DNA from: an uncultured Holophagaceae bacterium
GTDB lineage: Bacteria > Acidobacteriota > Holophagae > Holophagales > Holophagaceae
Direction of reading: 5' to 3'
NCBI GenBank assembly: GCA_903913215.1
Contig: CAIWKE010000039.1
Coordinates: 1 to 57,325, forward strand
Length of the DNA: 57,325 nucleotides
Made by a program: the position numbers and the translations under genes. The notes under the pieces were generated by a model that did no database searches, was not told where the DNA came from, and worked only from the letters and a program-made list of their open reading frames with translations. Positions 17,188 through 25,317 of this stretch are shown in pieces (the first letter of the stretch is position 1; every line of letters begins with the position of its first letter).

Positions 17188-18351
17188 CTACTTCTTGGCT
17201 TTCTTGGCCGGCTTGGCGGCGGGGGCGGGAGCCGGAGCGGCGTCCACGATGCCGGTTTCGGTCTTGCGGACCTCAGCCTTGCCGTCGTTGACCTTCACAT
17301 CGATTTCCACGCGGCGGTTCTTGGCCTGGCCTTCCTTAGTCTTGTTGTCAGCCAGGGGCTTGTCGGGGCCAACGCCCACAGAAGTGATGTTGGCGGCGGG
17401 GATGCCCGATTCGGCCAGGATCTTGGCCACGGCTTCTGCACGCTGCTTGGAGAGCTTCTTGTTCAGAGCCGCGCCACCCACCGAAGAGGTGTGGCCGCTG
17501 ACCACCAGGGTGTAGGTCCCGGAGTAGGACTTGAGGCCGTCGGCCACCTTCTGGATGGCGGCAGTCGCATCAGGGCCCAGCTCGGAACGGCCGTTGGCGA
17601 AGTGCAGCACAGCCTCGTCCAGCACGATCTTCGACGGAGGCGGGGGCGGAGGTGGCGGGGGGGTCGGAACCACAGGCTCGGGAGCCGGAGCCGGAGTCGG
17701 AGCTGGAGGCGGCGGAGGAGGAGGCGGCACGGGTTCAACCTTGGGCTCGGGGGCGGGAGCCGGGGGAGGAACGGGGGCGGGCGCAGGGGCCATGGCCTTC
17801 GCGCCACCCCAGGTGTAGCCCAGACCCACGGTGCCCAGGTATTCGGTGCGGGCCTTGGCAGAGTTGTAGAGGGTGTCGGCCAAGTTCACATGAACCGCCT
17901 TCACGCTCAGATCGAAGAAAACGTGCTCGGCAGGACGGCCCATGATGCCCAGGCCGCCGTGGTAGTTGAAGCGGTTGGTGCTGTCGGCCTTGCCGGAGTA
18001 ACGGCCGCTGACGTTGCTGTCACCCACACCCAGGGCCGCGTAGGGATACCAGTTCTCAGCGCCGGGGCGGAAGTTGAAGAGGCCGGAAGCCAGGAAGTGG
18101 GTTTCCTTGCCCTTGCCCCAGGTGGGGGGGGCCTTGTCGACCTGCAGGTCACTCCGCAGGGCCCGGAAGTCCACGCCCCAGCGATCCGAGTACCAGTGCC
18201 CCAGGCCCAGACCGAAGTGGGCCTTGTCCTGGAGGTCGGGCTTGCTTTCAAACATGGTCTGCCCGACGTAACCGGCGACCCAACTCGTGCCCTGCTGGGC
18301 CGAAAGGGTCAGCGCGGTTCCCGCCAGCAGGAACAGCAACGATTTCTTCAT
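17188..18351 (-). CDS. OmpA-family outer-membrane protein with proline-rich linker
   Basis: The 387-residue product has a signal peptide and an N-terminal beta-barrel region. A long Pro/Ala/Glu linker follows at about 185-245. The C-terminal OmpA domain should bind peptidoglycan (the AKNRRVEI motif is present, with an ISVG-like core around residue 335). After that domain comes an unusual Ala/Pro/Lys tail ending KPAKKAKK. The protein probably ties the outer membrane to the cell wall. It has its own promoter and a strong terminator, as expected for an abundant protein. Confidence 0.88.
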   Translation of the reverse strand: MKKSLLFLLAGTALTLSAQQGTSWVAGYVGQTMFESKPDLQDKAHFGLGLGHWYSDRWGVDFRALRSDLQVDKAPPTWGKGKETHFLASGLFNFRPGAENWYPYAALGVGDSNVSGRYSGKADSTNRFNYHGGLGIMGRPAEHVFFDLSVKAVHVNLADTLYNSAKARTEYLGTVGLGYTWGGAKAMAPAPAPVPPPAPAPEPKVEPVPPPPPPPPAPTPAPAPEPVVPTPPPPPPPPPSKIVLDEAVLHFANGRSELGPDATAAIQKVADGLKSYSGTYTLVVSGHTSSVGGAALNKKLSKQRAEAVAKILAESGIPAANITSVGVGPDKPLADNKTKEGQAKNRRVEIDVKVNDGKAEVRKTETGIVDAAPAPAPAAKPAKKAKK

Positions 18352-18671
18352 GTGGTGCCTCCGTGATAAGTCGAGGTGTGACCTCTGTCACAGAGCATAG
18401 TCGGCCCAAGGGTCTAATTTCAATCTAAAAACACGTTTTTTTACCTCACAGTTTCTTACTAATCTGTGTATCCATTGGTTCTTATTTGTATTTTATAACT
18501 TGAAACATGGGAACGTCGAGCCTCCAGGATTTTTGTAACTTTCAGGCATTTCAGGCACTTGAATGGGCCATTTCTACCCGATTTTCGGGTGATCAATATC
18601 CAGCCTTTTCGGTCCACATGACCTGTATTTTCTCTGCCAAGGGTGCCGGGGTCCGCTGGTCCGAACCAGGC
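18352..18671. other. AT-rich non-coding region upstream of the OmpA-family gene
   Basis: This stretch is clearly richer in A and T than its surroundings, especially 18415-18510. It holds the ompA-side promoter and leader. No convincing gene was found. A plus-strand open frame that crosses it continues antisense through the decayed biotinyl fragment and is not credible. Confidence 0.6.
18394..18423 (-). promoter_or_regulatory. Candidate sigma-70-type promoter of the OmpA-family gene
   Basis: Read on the minus strand, TTGAAA and TATGCT are separated by 18 bases. The leader to the ATG at 18351 would be about 35-40 bases and contains a GGAGG ribosome site. The match is good at both boxes, but transcription is not shown. 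Confidence 0.5.
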
Positions 18672-18675
18672 TCAC

Positions 18676-18720
18676 CCAAAGGCCTCAGGCCCCTGAGTGC
18701 CCGGGGCCTGAGGCCTTTGG
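18676..18720. terminator. Perfect 18-bp hairpin after the biotinyl-domain region
   Basis: CCAAAGGCCTCAGGCCCC (18676-18693) and its exact complement (18703-18720) enclose a nine-base loop. It lies downstream of the acyl-CoA carboxylase genes and their decayed copy. No clear T-run follows, but the stem alone is very stable in both directions. Confidence 0.7.
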
Positions 18721-18740
18721 ACCTGAGCGCTTCCTGGAGA

Positions 18741-18857
18741 TCAGGCCTCGATCGGCACCACGGTGATCAGGGAGGCTCCCGCCTCCACGGTGGCATCCTC
18801 CACGACATGGATGGTTTTTACAGTTCCGGTGGCGTGGGTCTTCAACTCGTTCTGCAT
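18741..18857 (-). pseudogene. Decayed partial copy of the biotinyl-domain C-terminus
   Basis: This short frame (MQNELKTHATGTVKTIHV onward, 38 residues to the TGA) repeats the last 38 residues of the adjacent biotinyl carrier protein with only a handful of changes. Similarity continues a few codons upstream, where the biotin-accepting Lys is read as Arg (KRM instead of MKM). The rest of the domain is missing. A small hairpin lies just upstream at 18865-18883. It looks like a partial tandem duplication that cannot carry biotin. An in-frame TTG near 18887 could in principle start a 48-residue peptide. Confidence 0.75.
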
Positions 18858-18864
18858 CCTCTTG

Positions 18865-18883
18865 GTATCGCCTGCGGCGATAC
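18865..18883. repeat. Short palindrome GTATCGCC-TGC-GGCGATAC
   Basis: A perfect 8-bp inverted repeat with a three-base loop sits between the intact biotinyl gene and its decayed copy. It resembles the GTATCGG-CACAG-CCGATAC hairpin at 5628-5646. Confidence 0.55.
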
Positions 18884-18897
18884 GCAAGGCCTCCCAA

Positions 18898-19422
18898 TCA
18901 GGCTTCGGGCGCCACCACCGTGATGAGGGAGGCTCCCGTCTCGACGGTGGCGCCCTCCCCGACGTGAATGGTCTTTACGGTTCCGGTGGTGTGGGTCTTC
19001 AACTCGTTCTGCATCTTCATGGCCTCCATGACGAGGAGGGTCTGGCCTTCCTGAACGACATCGCCAACGGCCACGAGCAGCTTCACCACCTTGCCAGGCA
19101 TGGGGGACATGAGCAGGCCACCGCTGGCGCCAGCGCCGCCGGAGGCGCCCAACAGGGCGCGGCGGGGATCCACCAGGGCAAACTCGTAGGAGCCGTCATA
19201 GAGCATGGCCCGATAGGCGTGGCTTTCGGGGTCCGGGGACTTGGCGGGGTCCAAGCGGACTTCCACGGAGCGGCCATCCATCAGGATCGAGAAGCAGCCG
19301 GGTTCGAGTTCCATGATGTCGATGGAGTGCGACACGCCATCCCAGACCAGCGTGGTGACGCCGTCCTGGCGGATGAATTCCACGTCCTGGGATTCCTTGC
19401 CGATTACCAGAGTGCGTTTCAC
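18898..19422 (-). CDS. Biotinyl carrier subunit of an acyl-CoA carboxylase
   Basis: The 174-residue product ends in a biotinyl domain with the EAMKM site (Lys136) that carries the carboxyl group between active sites. The first 95 residues form an extra domain with a beta-rich look, like the linker in propionyl-CoA carboxylase alpha chains, followed by a Gly/Ala hinge (GASGGAGASGG). A GTG at 19422 with GAGGAG upstream sets the start, 14 bases after the biotin carboxylase stop. The two genes together equal a split alpha chain. A carboxyltransferase gene is not nearby. Confidence 0.85.
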   Translation of the reverse strand: MKRTLVIGKESQDVEFIRQDGVTTLVWDGVSHSIDIMELEPGCFSILMDGRSVEVRLDPAKSPDPESHAYRAMLYDGSYEFALVDPRRALLGASGGAGASGGLLMSPMPGKVVKLLVAVGDVVQEGQTLLVMEAMKMQNELKTHTTGTVKTIHVGEGATVETGASLITVVAPEA

Positions 19423-19436
19423 CTTGATCTCCTCAG

Positions 19437-20930
19437 CTACAAGCGGTTGAACCGGCCCCATTGTTTCCAGGCATCCGGCTTGCCATCGCCGTTGACGGCG
19501 GGCTGAGCGGCGCGGCGGTGCTCGGTCTCCAGCTCGTGCAAGAGGGCCGCGGCCACGGCGAACTTGAGATCGGGCCCCTGCCCCTTCTTCTTCCAAAAGG
19601 GTTCGTCCAGCATCCCCGTATGAAGGGCACCCGTGCGGAAGGGTTCGTGCTCCATAAGGGCCTCATGGAAGGCGATGTTGTGGCGGATGCCGCCGATGCG
19701 GTATTCGCCCAAGGCTGCCCGCATGCGCTCCACGGCCTCGATGCGCGTGGGCCCCCAGGTGCTCAGCTTGCTGATCATGGGGTCGTAGAACATGGGCACC
19801 TCGGCCCCCTCGTACACGCCGCCGTCATCGCGCACATTGCGACCGCTGGGGGTGCGCAGGTAGGTGATCCTGCCGGGGCTGGGCATGAAGTTCTTGTCCG
19901 GGTCCTCCGCATACACGCGGCACTCGATGGCCCAGCCGTTGAGGGGGATCTCCTCCTGGGTCATGGGCAGCTTCTCGCCTCGGGCCACCTGGATCTGCCA
20001 CTTCACAAGGTCCAGGCCCGTGATCCATTCGGTGACGGGATGCTCCACCTGGAGGCGAGTGTTCAGCTCCAGGAAATAGAAGTTGCGGTCGATGTCCGCC
20101 AGGAACTCCACGGTGCCTGCGCCGACATAGTCCACGGCCTTGGCCACCTTGAGAGCCGCCTCGCCCATGGCCTTGCGCATTTCCGGGGTCACGTGGGGGC
20201 TGGGCGCCTCCTCGATGACCTTCTGGTGGCGCCGCTGCACGGAGCATTCCCGTTCGTGGAGATAGACGTGGTTGCCGTGCGTGTCCCCGAAGATCTGAAT
20301 CTCGATGTGGCGGGGTTGGACGATGGCCTTCTCCACATAGACGCTGTCATCGCCGAACGAGGAAAGCGCTTCGCCGCGGGCCCGGGCCAGGGAGGAGGTG
20401 AACTCCTCGGGCTTGTGCACCAGGCGCATCCCCTTGCCGCCGCCGCCCATGGCGGCCTTGAGCATGACGGGGAAACCAATCTTCAGGGAAGCCGCCAGCA
20501 GCGCTTCGTCGGCCATGGTCTCCTGGATGCCCGGCACCACGGGACAACCCGCTGCGATGGCCACGACCCGGGCCGCGGTCTTGGAGCCCATGCTTTCGAT
20601 GGACTCGGGCCGGGGTCCGATGAAGGTGATGCCTTCAGCCGCGAAGGCCCGGGCCGCGCCGGCATTCTCGGAGAGGAAGCCGTAGCCCGGATGCACAGCA
20701 TCGGCGCCGCTGCGCTTGCAGACGTCAATGATCTTCTCCACTACCAGGTAGCTCTCCCGGGCCGCGGCGGGGCCGATAAAGTAGGCCTCGTCGGCCATGC
20801 GCACGTGCAGGGCACCGCGGTCCGCTTCGGAATAGACCGCCACGGTGGGAATCCCCATCTCGCGGCAGGTGCGGATCACCCGGCAGGCGATCTCGCCTCT
20901 GTTAGCAATCAGGATCTTGGTCACTGGCAT
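19437..20930 (-). CDS. accC: Biotin carboxylase subunit of an acyl-CoA carboxylase
   Basis: This subunit carboxylates biotin using ATP and bicarbonate. Features are the ILIANRGEIACRVIRTC start, the glycine-rich ATP lid GGGGKGMRLV near residue 165, and HPVTEWITGLDLVKWQI near 290. At 497 residues it is longer than a housekeeping AccC (about 450). The extra C-terminus resembles propionyl-CoA or methylcrotonyl-CoA carboxylase alpha chains. The ATG at 20930 is where homology starts. With the next gene it supplies the alpha part of the complex. The acyl-CoA used cannot be decided without the partner carboxyltransferase. Confidence 0.88.
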   Translation of the reverse strand: MPVTKILIANRGEIACRVIRTCREMGIPTVAVYSEADRGALHVRMADEAYFIGPAAARESYLVVEKIIDVCKRSGADAVHPGYGFLSENAGAARAFAAEGITFIGPRPESIESMGSKTAARVVAIAAGCPVVPGIQETMADEALLAASLKIGFPVMLKAAMGGGGKGMRLVHKPEEFTSSLARARGEALSSFGDDSVYVEKAIVQPRHIEIQIFGDTHGNHVYLHERECSVQRRHQKVIEEAPSPHVTPEMRKAMGEAALKVAKAVDYVGAGTVEFLADIDRNFYFLELNTRLQVEHPVTEWITGLDLVKWQIQVARGEKLPMTQEEIPLNGWAIECRVYAEDPDKNFMPSPGRITYLRTPSGRNVRDDGGVYEGAEVPMFYDPMISKLSTWGPTRIEAVERMRAALGEYRIGGIRHNIAFHEALMEHEPFRTGALHTGMLDEPFWKKKGQGPDLKFAVAAALLHELETEHRRAAQPAVNGDGKPDAWKQWGRFNRL

Positions 20931-20961
20931 GGTTGACCTCTGAATCGGGCATGATGTTGGG

Positions 20962-21405
20962 GTGCGTGCCTCTAGCCTAGCAAATCCTCTGCTCTCCATC
21001 ACCATGTGCCTGGTCACAATCGCCTGCGGACGTCGGGGCGACCCCATTCCGAGACCCCGGGCCACGGCCCAGGCCCCGGAGGTCCGCCTGGAGGGCCTGC
21101 GCAGGCTGAGAGTTGTCCTGCCCTCTCGGGACACCCAAGGTGGCGACCTGGTGGGCATCGAGCAGGTGCGGGTGCTCTACCTGCCTCTGGGGCTCACGAA
21201 GCCCACCCCCGAAGAGATCTTCAGCAAGGGTGAAGTGGTCCTGGAGCGGCGGCGCCCCGATCTGCCCGGCCCAGGTCAGACCCTCGTCCTGGATCTGAGA
21301 TCCCTGCAGCGGCCCCAGGGCTGGATTGTGGTGGTGGCGGTGCGGCTCGGCAACGTCCCCGGCCAGCCCAGTGAGGTGCTGCCCTGGCTGGATCCAGCGA
21401 TCTGA
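20962..21405 (+). CDS. Putative lipoprotein
   Basis: The 147-residue product has a hydrophobic N-terminus ending TIACGRRGDPIPRP, which reads as a lipobox followed by the Cys-Gly-Arg-x-Gly-x-Pro pattern common to small outer-membrane lipoproteins such as LptM. The rest is a single beta-rich domain with no family that I recognise. A GTG at 20962 is taken as start, since the later ATG leaves too short a signal. It lies divergent from the biotin carboxylase gene with about 30 bases between, so the promoters must overlap or lie inside the genes. Confidence 0.6.
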   Translation: MRASSLANPLLSITMCLVTIACGRRGDPIPRPRATAQAPEVRLEGLRRLRVVLPSRDTQGGDLVGIEQVRVLYLPLGLTKPTPEEIFSKGEVVLERRRPDLPGPGQTLVLDLRSLQRPQGWIVVVAVRLGNVPGQPSEVLPWLDPAI

Positions 21406-21421
21406 AGCAGGACAAGTCCCC

Positions 21422-22642
21422 CTAGAATCCCGGCTGCTGGGCCCGGTCTGAAACATCCAAGCGGTGGGCCCACCACTGCACCACGGCCTGGGCCAGACGC
21501 TCCTTGGGCAGGGGCCCGAGGGCGGGCAGGACGCCCTGGGGGGTGATGGGGATCAGGGTGTTGGCCTGGGTGCCAAAGGCTCGGCCACTCTGGATGTCAT
21601 TGACCAGGATGGCGTCCAACCCTTTGCTTTTGAGCTTGGCCTTGGCGTGATCCAAGTGCTTCTCGCTTTCGGCGGCGAAGCCCATGGCCCATTGGTCCGG
21701 CCGGCGTTTGGACGCAAGGGTCGCCAGCACGTCTGGCGTCCGCACCAGCACCAGGGACTCGGGACCATCCGTCTTCTTCACCTTTTCCGCTGCCAGATGC
21801 TCCGGGCGCTGATCCGCCACGGCCGCCGCCGCCACCAGGCCATCACAGTCCGCCCAGCGGGCTTCGCAGGCGGCCAGCATGTCCTGCGCGCTGCGCACGC
21901 GCATCGTCTCCACGCCCCAGGGCGCAGGCAGATCGCCGCCCAGCACCAGGTGCACCCGGGCGCCCACGTCCCGGAAGGCACGGGCCAAGGCGAGGCCCAT
22001 GGCCCCAGTGCTGCGGTTGCTGAGGGTGCGGACCGGGTCCAGGTCCTCCCGGGTGGGGCCTGCAGTGACAAGGATCTGCCTGCCCTGGAGAACGGCTAGA
22101 TTAGGCGTCCCATACATCTGGATGGCTTCGAGGATGGCGCCTACATCGGCCAGCTTGCCCGCGCCCTCCTCGCCGCAGGCCAGGACGCCCTCGCCAGGCT
22201 CCACCACTCCGTGGCCAAAGCTGCGCAGTCGGGCCAGGTTGGCCTGGACCGCCGGGTGCTCCCACATGCCCGTGTTCATGGCCGGGGCCCAGAGCACCGG
22301 TGCCCGGGTGGCCAGCAGTACGGTACTGAGCAGGTCCGGGGCCAGGCCGTTGGCGGTCTTGCCGATGCTGTTGGCGGTGGCGGGCGCCACGACGACGAGG
22401 TCCGCCCAGCGGGCCAGCTCGATGTGCTCGACGCTGGGATTGGCGCGCCACTCCCCCATGTCGGGGTTGGCCCCCAGGCAGGGCTCCCCCGTGAGGCTAC
22501 TGAGGGCCAGCGGCGTGATGAAACGGGCCCCGGCCTCCGTGAGGATGCACCGGACCCGGTGGCCCTGGTTCGTGAGCTGGCGGGCCAGCTCGGCGGCCTT
22601 GTAGGCGGCCACGCCGCCGGTGATGCCCAGGACGATCTGCAT
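21422..22642 (-). CDS. coaBC: Bifunctional phosphopantothenoylcysteine decarboxylase/synthase
   Basis: CoaBC makes 4'-phosphopantetheine from phosphopantothenate and cysteine in coenzyme A synthesis. The N-terminal flavoprotein half starts ITGGVAAYKAAEL and contains APAMNTGMWEHPA near residue 120, the conserved decarboxylase motif. The C-terminal synthase half has VTAGPTREDLDPVR near 190 and a late VNDI segment. At 406 residues it has the usual length. The ATG at 22642 overlaps the stop of the DinB-like gene. The rpoZ-like gene lies just beyond, matching the common rpoZ-coaBC neighbourhood. Confidence 0.93.
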   Translation of the reverse strand: MQIVLGITGGVAAYKAAELARQLTNQGHRVRCILTEAGARFITPLALSSLTGEPCLGANPDMGEWRANPSVEHIELARWADLVVVAPATANSIGKTANGLAPDLLSTVLLATRAPVLWAPAMNTGMWEHPAVQANLARLRSFGHGVVEPGEGVLACGEEGAGKLADVGAILEAIQMYGTPNLAVLQGRQILVTAGPTREDLDPVRTLSNRSTGAMGLALARAFRDVGARVHLVLGGDLPAPWGVETMRVRSAQDMLAACEARWADCDGLVAAAAVADQRPEHLAAEKVKKTDGPESLVLVRTPDVLATLASKRRPDQWAMGFAAESEKHLDHAKAKLKSKGLDAILVNDIQSGRAFGTQANTLIPITPQGVLPALGPLPKERLAQAVVQWWAHRLDVSDRAQQPGF

Positions 22643-23112
22643 CAGATGGCTCCAGGAAGACCGAGCAGCTTGCGGATGATCCCAATCTGCCCCAGGTGGT
22701 AGCACTCGTGCATGAACATGAAGGCCACCACCTGCTCCAGGGGCTGCTCGATGCCCAGGCCGGGGTTGCGGGCGGGCCGATCCCAGTCCGTCTCGCTCAT
22801 GAAGGCCTCCTTCAGCTGCTGGTCCACAGCCTGCAACGCAAGCACCAGCTCCGGCCAGGCCAGGTGGGCCGTGGCTCCGGAACCGCCCCGGGAGTAGTGC
22901 TCCGCCCAGGCTGGATCTTCGGGGGGGCTGCCGCCCAGCAGCTTCACCACACTGCGCCGGGCCGCCACCACGTGCCCCAGCAGCCAGGCTGCCGAGGAGA
23001 CGCCTTCGGCGGGACGCTGGGCGGCCAGGTCCGGGGTCAGCCCCACACTGTTCATCTCCAGCAGCCTCAAGTTGTTCCCGTAGCTGTTGCGCCAGAGCTT
23101 GCCGCGTTCCAT
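22642..23112 (-). CDS. DinB-family protein
   Basis: The 156-residue product has the DinB/DUF664 four-helix pattern. A His in the WLLGHVVAARR helix and a second pair in MHECYHLGQIGIIRKLLG near the C-terminus are the likely metal ligands. Such proteins are often thiol-dependent transferases or hydrolases of unknown substrate. The inner ATG at 23112 follows GGGAGAG and is preferred. The stop overlaps the coaBC start by one base, so the two are coupled. Confidence 0.75.
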   Translation of the reverse strand: MERGKLWRNSYGNNLRLLEMNSVGLTPDLAAQRPAEGVSSAAWLLGHVVAARRSVVKLLGGSPPEDPAWAEHYSRGGSGATAHLAWPELVLALQAVDQQLKEAFMSETDWDRPARNPGLGIEQPLEQVVAFMFMHECYHLGQIGIIRKLLGLPGAI

Positions 23113-23197
23113 GGTCTCTCCCGGGAAACCCACCATGCTAACGCCAACCGTTGCCCAGAAGCGCTCCTGGTGTTAAGCTTCGTGGTTCGGAGTGTCC

Positions 23198-23482
23198 ATG
23201 ACCCAGCGCACCATTGTTCGTGTACCGGATGAAATCGGCAACAAGTACCGCTTCGTCGTTGTGGCGGGCAAACGCTGCGAGCAGCTGCAGCGCGGCGCCT
23301 TCCCCAAGGTTGAGGTCGTGGTGCCCGTGAACAAGCACGGCCAGGCCCAGGATGCCCCCAAGCTCGCCTCGTTCTGGGGCCAGGTGGCCGTGGCCGAGGT
23401 CGAGGAGAACCGCATCGCCTTCGAGGAAGCCGAGATCGCCCCCATCAACGACACCACCGTGGTGCCCATCTCCAGCGAGTAG
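23198..23482 (+). CDS. rpoZ: Probable RNA polymerase omega subunit
   Basis: The 94-residue product has the omega core pattern DEIGNKYRFVVVAGKRCEQL followed by a short RGAFPKVE. This matches the N-terminal conserved region of RpoZ, which stabilises the beta-prime subunit. The C-terminal part, normally ending in an acidic helix, is here FEEAEIAPINDTTVVPI and less typical. Its position beside coaBC is the classic rpoZ setting, although here it is divergent. ATG 23198 has GGAG five bases upstream. Alternative: a short unrelated protein; position and motif favour omega. Confidence 0.72.
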   Translation: MTQRTIVRVPDEIGNKYRFVVVAGKRCEQLQRGAFPKVEVVVPVNKHGQAQDAPKLASFWGQVAVAEVEENRIAFEEAEIAPINDTTVVPISSE

Positions 23483-23493
23483 CCTGTCACGCT

Positions 23494-23534
23494 CGCACAA
23501 AAAGGCCCCCCATAGGCGGGGGCCTTTTTGTGCG
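23494..23534 (+). terminator. Intrinsic terminator after the rpoZ-like gene
   Basis: CGCACAAAAAGGCCCCC and its exact complement (23518-23534) form a 17-bp stem with a seven-base loop. It contains a T5 run on the plus strand within the descending arm. It ends the rpoZ-like transcript. Confidence 0.9.
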
Positions 23535-23596
23535 AAACAAATTATTTCCACAGGCATTGAAATTATGACTTGCGCCGAGTCGCCCTGGAATCCAAC

Positions 23597-23614
23597 ATTC
23601 AACACACGTTGAAT
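23597..23614. promoter_or_regulatory. TetR-type operator palindrome
   Basis: ATTCAAC-ACAC-GTTGAAT is a perfect 7-bp inverted repeat with a four-base spacer, located just 9 bases before the ATG of the TetR-family gene. This spacing and position fit autorepression of the efflux operon by its own regulator. Confidence 0.7.
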
Positions 23615-23623
23615 AGGATCCTC

Positions 23624-24313
23624 ATGCGCTCCCCCGTCCATCCCCCTGCCCGTTCCCGAGGTCCCAAGGCCACCAAGGTGGACCCGGACCAACTCCTGGC
23701 TGCGGCCCAGACCGTCTTCACGGAGCAGGGCCTCCGCGCCGCCAGCCTGCGGGCCATCGCCCGTCAGGCGGGCTGCGACCCGGCCCTCATCTACTACCAC
23801 TTCGCCAGCAAGGAGGCCCTGTTCAACGCCCTGCTGGAGCGCCGCTTCCCAGCGGTGCTGCGGGACGTGGAGCGCCTGGCGGATCCGCTGGACCGGCGCC
23901 CCACCGCCCTGCGTCTGTGGGAGGTCCTGCTGATCTTCCACCAGCACCTGGCTGAGGATCCCGGACTCCGCTCCCTGGTCCGAGGCGAGATCGTGAAGGG
24001 TGCCGAAGGTGTCACCGCCCTCATCGAGGCGCAGGTGCGCCCGGTCACGGGGGCCATTCGCCGGATCTTCGAGCAGGGCCTTGAGCGGGGCGAGCTCCGG
24101 CAGAACCTCCACCCCATGCTGGCCACCTTCTTCCTGGTGAAGATGCAGCTGGAGATCCTGGACGTGCTCCCGGTCATGCTCCCGCGGCTCATGGACCTCC
24201 CCCCGGAAAACGTCGTGGCCACGGGCATGCGCGCCTGGTTTGACCTGTTCTGGCGGGGCGTGGCCCTGGACCCCACCAGTCCCCTGCCCGCCCTGCCCGA
24301 CTCCGCTGTCTGA
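23624..24313 (+). CDS. TetR-family transcriptional regulator of the efflux operon (CecR-like)
   Basis: The 229-residue product has an N-terminal helix-turn-helix (LRAASLRAIARQAGCDPALIYYHFASKEALF read across residues 40-70) and a longer ligand-binding C-terminus. Its combination with YbhG/F/S/R-like genes matches the CecR (YbiH) arrangement, where the repressor controls an ABC-2 exporter. The ATG at 23624 is chosen so that the palindromic operator remains outside the coding region. The stop overlaps the next start (TGATG). Confidence 0.85.
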   Translation: MRSPVHPPARSRGPKATKVDPDQLLAAAQTVFTEQGLRAASLRAIARQAGCDPALIYYHFASKEALFNALLERRFPAVLRDVERLADPLDRRPTALRLWEVLLIFHQHLAEDPGLRSLVRGEIVKGAEGVTALIEAQVRPVTGAIRRIFEQGLERGELRQNLHPMLATFFLVKMQLEILDVLPVMLPRLMDLPPENVVATGMRAWFDLFWRGVALDPTSPLPALPDSAV

Positions 24314-25317
24314 TGAGGTTCCCCATGCGTCCAGCCCCGCTGCTCCTGTCCTCCGCCCTGCCCGGGTCCATCCTCGGCGCAGTCCTGCTGCTCAGTGCCT
24401 GTGGCCACCGCCCGGAGCCCCGGCTCCGGCTATCCGGGAACATCGAAGTGGTCCAGGTCGAAGCCAGCTTCCGGCTGGGAGGACGGGTCCTGGAGCGCCC
24501 TGTGGATGAGGGCCAGGTCGTCCAGGCCGGCCAGCTGCTGGCCCGCCTTGAGGCCAAGGACCTGGAGCAGACCGTGGCCATGCGCAAGGCGGATGCCGCC
24601 ACGGCACGGGCCGCCCTGGACGCCCTGCTGGCGGGCTCCCGCAACGAGGAAATCGAGGCCGCCCGCGCCACTCTGGAGCAGGCCAAGGCCGACCTCCGAC
24701 GCCTGGAGCCCGATGAGGTCCGCCTGCGGGACCTTCAACGGCAGGGCATCCTCTCGGCCCGGGACTACGAGGCCACCAAGGCCGCCCTCGAGGCCGCCCG
24801 CGCCAAGGTCCGGCAGGCTGATCAGCAGGCCACCCTCGTGCAGAAGGGACCTCGCAAGGAGGACATCGACCAGGGCCGGGCCCGCCTCGATCAGGCCACC
24901 CAGGCCCTGGCCCTGGCCCAGACCCAGCTGGGCTATGCGACCCTCCTGGCTCCGACCTCGGGGGTGATCCTGTCCAAGAACATCGAGCCCATGGAATTCG
25001 TCAGCCCAGGCACCTCGGTCCTGACCATGGCCAACCTGGGCCAGGTCTGGCTGCGGGCCTACGTGGAGGAGGGGGACCTGGGCCGCGTGAAGGTCGGCCA
25101 GAAGGCCCGGGTCAGCTCGGATACCTACCCGGGCAAGCAGTACGAAGGTCGGGTCTCCTTCATTGCCTCCGAGGCCGAGTTCACGCCCAAGAGTGTCCAG
25201 ACCCGGAAGGAGCGCGCCAAGCTCGTCTATCGCATCAAAATCGAGATCCCCAACCCCGCCATGGAGCTGAAGCCCGGCATGCCCGTGGACGTCGAGATCG
25301 AGCTGGGCGGCCGCTGA
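24313..25317 (+). CDS. HlyD/YbhG-like membrane fusion lipoprotein
   Basis: The 334-residue product links the inner-membrane exporter to the outer membrane. It has a lipobox (LLLSACG near residue 30), a split biotinyl-lipoyl domain (SGNIEVVQVEASFRLGGRV and YATLLAPTSGVIL), a coiled-coil hairpin at about 85-195 rich in Ala, Gln and Glu, and a C-terminal beta domain (VYRIKIEIPNP). This follows the YbhG pattern. Its start overlaps the regulator stop and its own stop overlaps the ATPase start. Cargo is unknown. Confidence 0.87.
   Translation: MRFPMRPAPLLLSSALPGSILGAVLLLSACGHRPEPRLRLSGNIEVVQVEASFRLGGRVLERPVDEGQVVQAGQLLARLEAKDLEQTVAMRKADAATARAALDALLAGSRNEEIEAARATLEQAKADLRRLEPDEVRLRDLQRQGILSARDYEATKAALEAARAKVRQADQQATLVQKGPRKEDIDQGRARLDQATQALALAQTQLGYATLLAPTSGVILSKNIEPMEFVSPGTSVLTMANLGQVWLRAYVEEGDLGRVKVGQKARVSSDTYPGKQYEGRVSFIASEAEFTPKSVQTRKERAKLVYRIKIEIPNPAMELKPGMPVDVEIELGGR

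Noticed and set aside
17640-17790. Low-complexity GGCGGAGG stretch as a DNA repeat element
   Set aside because: It lies inside the ompA-like gene and encodes the Pro/Ala/Glu linker in frame, so it is explained by protein composition.
18507-18923. Plus-strand open frame through the gap between ompA-like and biotinyl genes
   Set aside because: It runs antisense through the decayed biotinyl fragment and the perfect hairpin; there is no ribosome site or homology.
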